DNA from: Stenotrophomonas_A sp036566925
GTDB lineage: Bacteria; Pseudomonadota; Gammaproteobacteria; Xanthomonadales; Xanthomonadaceae
Assembly (NCBI GenBank): GCA_036566925.1
Contig: DATCVI010000055.1
Location: 35,389-99,388, forward strand
Direction: 5' to 3'
DNA: 64,000 nucleotides
The stretch's first letter is position 1; the number at the start of each line of letters is the position of its first letter. Under the pieces are notes generated by a model, which made no database searches, had not been told where the DNA came from, and was given only the letters and a program-made list of their open reading frames with translations. The position numbers and the translations under genes are program-made. Positions 62,629 through 64,000 of this stretch are shown piece after piece.

Positions 62629-64000
62629 ACCCGCAGGCATCGAAGCCGGCGAAGCCAGGTTGCATCGCCGTTGGCGCTGGGTGGCGGGCGCCTGGCTGTT
62701 GTTGGTCATCGCCGTGGGGGTGCACCAGGTGGGGTTCTGGCGCGGCGCGCACGTGGACAGCGATGTGCTGGCACTGCTGCCGCAGGACGCCGATGACCGC
62801 CTGCTGTCGGACGCCACGCGCCTGATCGCCGACAACAGCGCCCGCCAGGTCGTGGTGTTGCTCGGCAGCGACGACGCGTCTGGCGCCAAGGCCGCGCAAG
62901 CGGCCTACTCGAAGTCGTTGCAGGCCGCCGATCGCACCGGCACCTTGCCGATTGTCGAGAACGCATCGGTGCAGGGCTGGTTCGACCAGGCCCGCAATTT
63001 CTATGCGCCGTATCGCGATCGCCTGCTGACCGAAGCGCAGCGTGCGCGACTGCGCGATAGCGATGCGGCCACACTCGGCCAGCAAGCCCTGGCGGCACTC
63101 TATGGCCCGGTCGGCGCACCCCGCCTGACCGACTGGAACCGCGATCCGCTCGGCCTGTGGCCGCAATGGTGGCAGGCACGCGCGGCTGGCACCGGCTTGC
63201 GCGTCGGCGACGATGGCCTGCTCCAGGCCGACGGTCGCTACTGGGCGGTGCTGCAGTTCCAGACCCGCGATTCGGCGTTCCGCCTGGACGGCGAACAACG
63301 CATCGGCCAGGCGCTGGACGCTGCCGCCGCGTCGGCACGCGCCGCGGTTCCCGGCGTGCGCGAGTTGCGCGCCGGCGTACCGCTGCACGCCGAAGCCGCC
63401 GCCGCGCAAGCCAGCCACGAGATCAACACCATCGGCTGGGGCTCGCTGGCGGCGGTATTGCTGCTGGTGTGGCTGGCGTTCCGTTCGCTGCGGCCGATCC
63501 TGCTGGTGGCGATGTCGCTGCTGATCGGCTGCGCCACGGCGCTGTCGGTGACCGCGCTGGTGTTCGGCAAGGTGCATCTGCTCACCCTGGTGTTTGGCGC
63601 CAGCCTGGTGGGCGTGGCCGAGGACTACGGCATTCACTGGTTCGGCTCGCGCCAGGCCGAACCCGAGGGCAGTCGCTGGCAGCTGTTGCGCCACCTCCTA
63701 CCCGGCCTGTGGCTGGCGCTGGTCACCAGCGCGTTGGCGTATCTGGCCTTGGGCCTGGCGCCGTTTCCCGGGTTGCGGCAGATGGCGTTGTTTTCGGTGG
63801 TCGGGCTGGCCGCCGCATTCCTGACGGTGATCGCCTGGTTTCCCTTCCTCGACAAGGGTGCAGTGCGGCAGACGCGGTTTTCCGACTGGCTCGGCGGCAC
63901 GCTCGATCGTTGGCCACGCCTCGGCCAGACGCGGCGCGGCGTGTGGTCCGTGCTCGGCGTTGCCGCGCTGGTGCTGATCGGCACCGGCCTGTGGCAGCTG
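62621..64000 (+). CDS. MMPL/RND-type exporter (3' truncated by window end)
   Basis: An open frame of 460 codons to the window end, so the protein is partial. The TTG at 62621 lies 8 nt inside the lolA-like stop. It begins with a hydrophobic helix (about 18-40, VAGAWLLLVIAVGVHQVGF), has a long periplasmic domain (about 42-270), then helices such as WGSLAAVLLLVWLAFRSLRPILLVAMSLLIGCATALSVTALVF and GASLVGVAEDYGIHWFGSRQ, typical of MMPL transporters. It probably moves the pigment or its lipid with the LolA-like carrier. Confidence 0.85.
   Translation, partial: MTEPAGIEAGEARLHRRWRWVAGAWLLLVIAVGVHQVGFWRGAHVDSDVLALLPQDADDRLLSDATRLIADNSARQVVVLLGSDDASGAKAAQAAYSKSLQAADRTGTLPIVENASVQGWFDQARNFYAPYRDRLLTEAQRARLRDSDAATLGQQALAALYGPVGAPRLTDWNRDPLGLWPQWWQARAAGTGLRVGDDGLLQADGRYWAVLQFQTRDSAFRLDGEQRIGQALDAAAASARAAVPGVRELRAGVPLHAEAAAAQASHEINTIGWGSLAAVLLLVWLAFRSLRPILLVAMSLLIGCATALSVTALVFGKVHLLTLVFGASLVGVAEDYGIHWFGSRQAEPEGSRWQLLRHLLPGLWLALVTSALAYLALGLAPFPGLRQMALFSVVGLAAAFLTVIAWFPFLDKGAVRQTRFSDWLGGTLDRWPRLGQTRRGVWSVLGVAALVLIGTGLWQL

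Overview
The window is a GC-rich, gene-dense stretch of a bacterial chromosome that looks like Xanthomonadaceae (Lysobacter/Luteimonas/Pseudoxanthomonas/Xanthomonas group). The reasons are a XanB2-type chorismatase followed by an aryl-polyene (xanthomonadin-type) pigment cluster, a cellobionic-acid-phosphorylase locus like that of Xanthomonas, an S46 dipeptidyl-peptidase, a C-rich-loop sRNA behind polA that resembles Xanthomonas sX13, and GTAG-type REP palindromes with a RAYT transposase. The species cannot be named from the sequence alone.

Layout. 1-7955: end of an unidentified gene, glyS, then tamA-tamB (outer-membrane translocation and assembly). 7977-9939: a small accessory segment on the minus strand with a RES/Xre toxin-antitoxin pair and its palindromic operator, then a secreted chymotrypsin-fold protease. 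10115-12265: a periplasmic S46 peptidase. 12315-16726: gluconokinase, divergent from a GPH sugar transporter that overlaps a GH94 phosphorylase; together these fit uptake and phosphorolysis of cellobionic acid. 16775-27048: an acetate-type regulon with a symporter-like hybrid kinase (CrbS), an acs-crbR operon, a DcaP-like porin and an MHS transporter; mntP with a Mn2+ riboswitch lies inside it. 27133-36822: housekeeping and metabolic genes (aldehyde dehydrogenase, VOC protein, xthA, GFA protein, GlsB-like protein, phosphopantetheinyl transferase, rsmG, parA-parB) and a short envelope-sugar operon (epimerase, GT2, LpxB-N-like protein), ending in a RAYT transposase with a REP.

36991-49740: DUF885 protein, rpmB-rpmG behind a strong promoter and long leader, cls, FAD-dependent protein, uvrD, an FNR-box-controlled universal stress protein, a DUF2782 lipoprotein, polA, an sX13-like sRNA and hemF. 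49782-52740: a membrane protein and an S9 peptidase. 52832-64000: the pigment cluster, starting with xanB2 on the minus strand and continuing on the plus strand with chain-length factor, acyltransferase, two acyl carrier proteins, membrane protein, AMP-ligase/dehydratase fusion, GT2, LpxL-like acyltransferase, aromatic ammonia-lyase, hotdog thioesterase, LolA-like carrier and an MMPL transporter cut by the window end.

In the pigment cluster, XanB2 would make hydroxybenzoate from chorismate. The ligase, ACPs, ketosynthase partner and dehydratase would build the polyene, and the acyltransferases, GT2, LolA and MMPL proteins would attach it and move it to the outer membrane. Several unrelated genes (27200, rsmG, 41022, uvrD, polA, hemF) share a -10-like hexamer exactly 6 nt before the start codon, which suggests leaderless transcription is common here.
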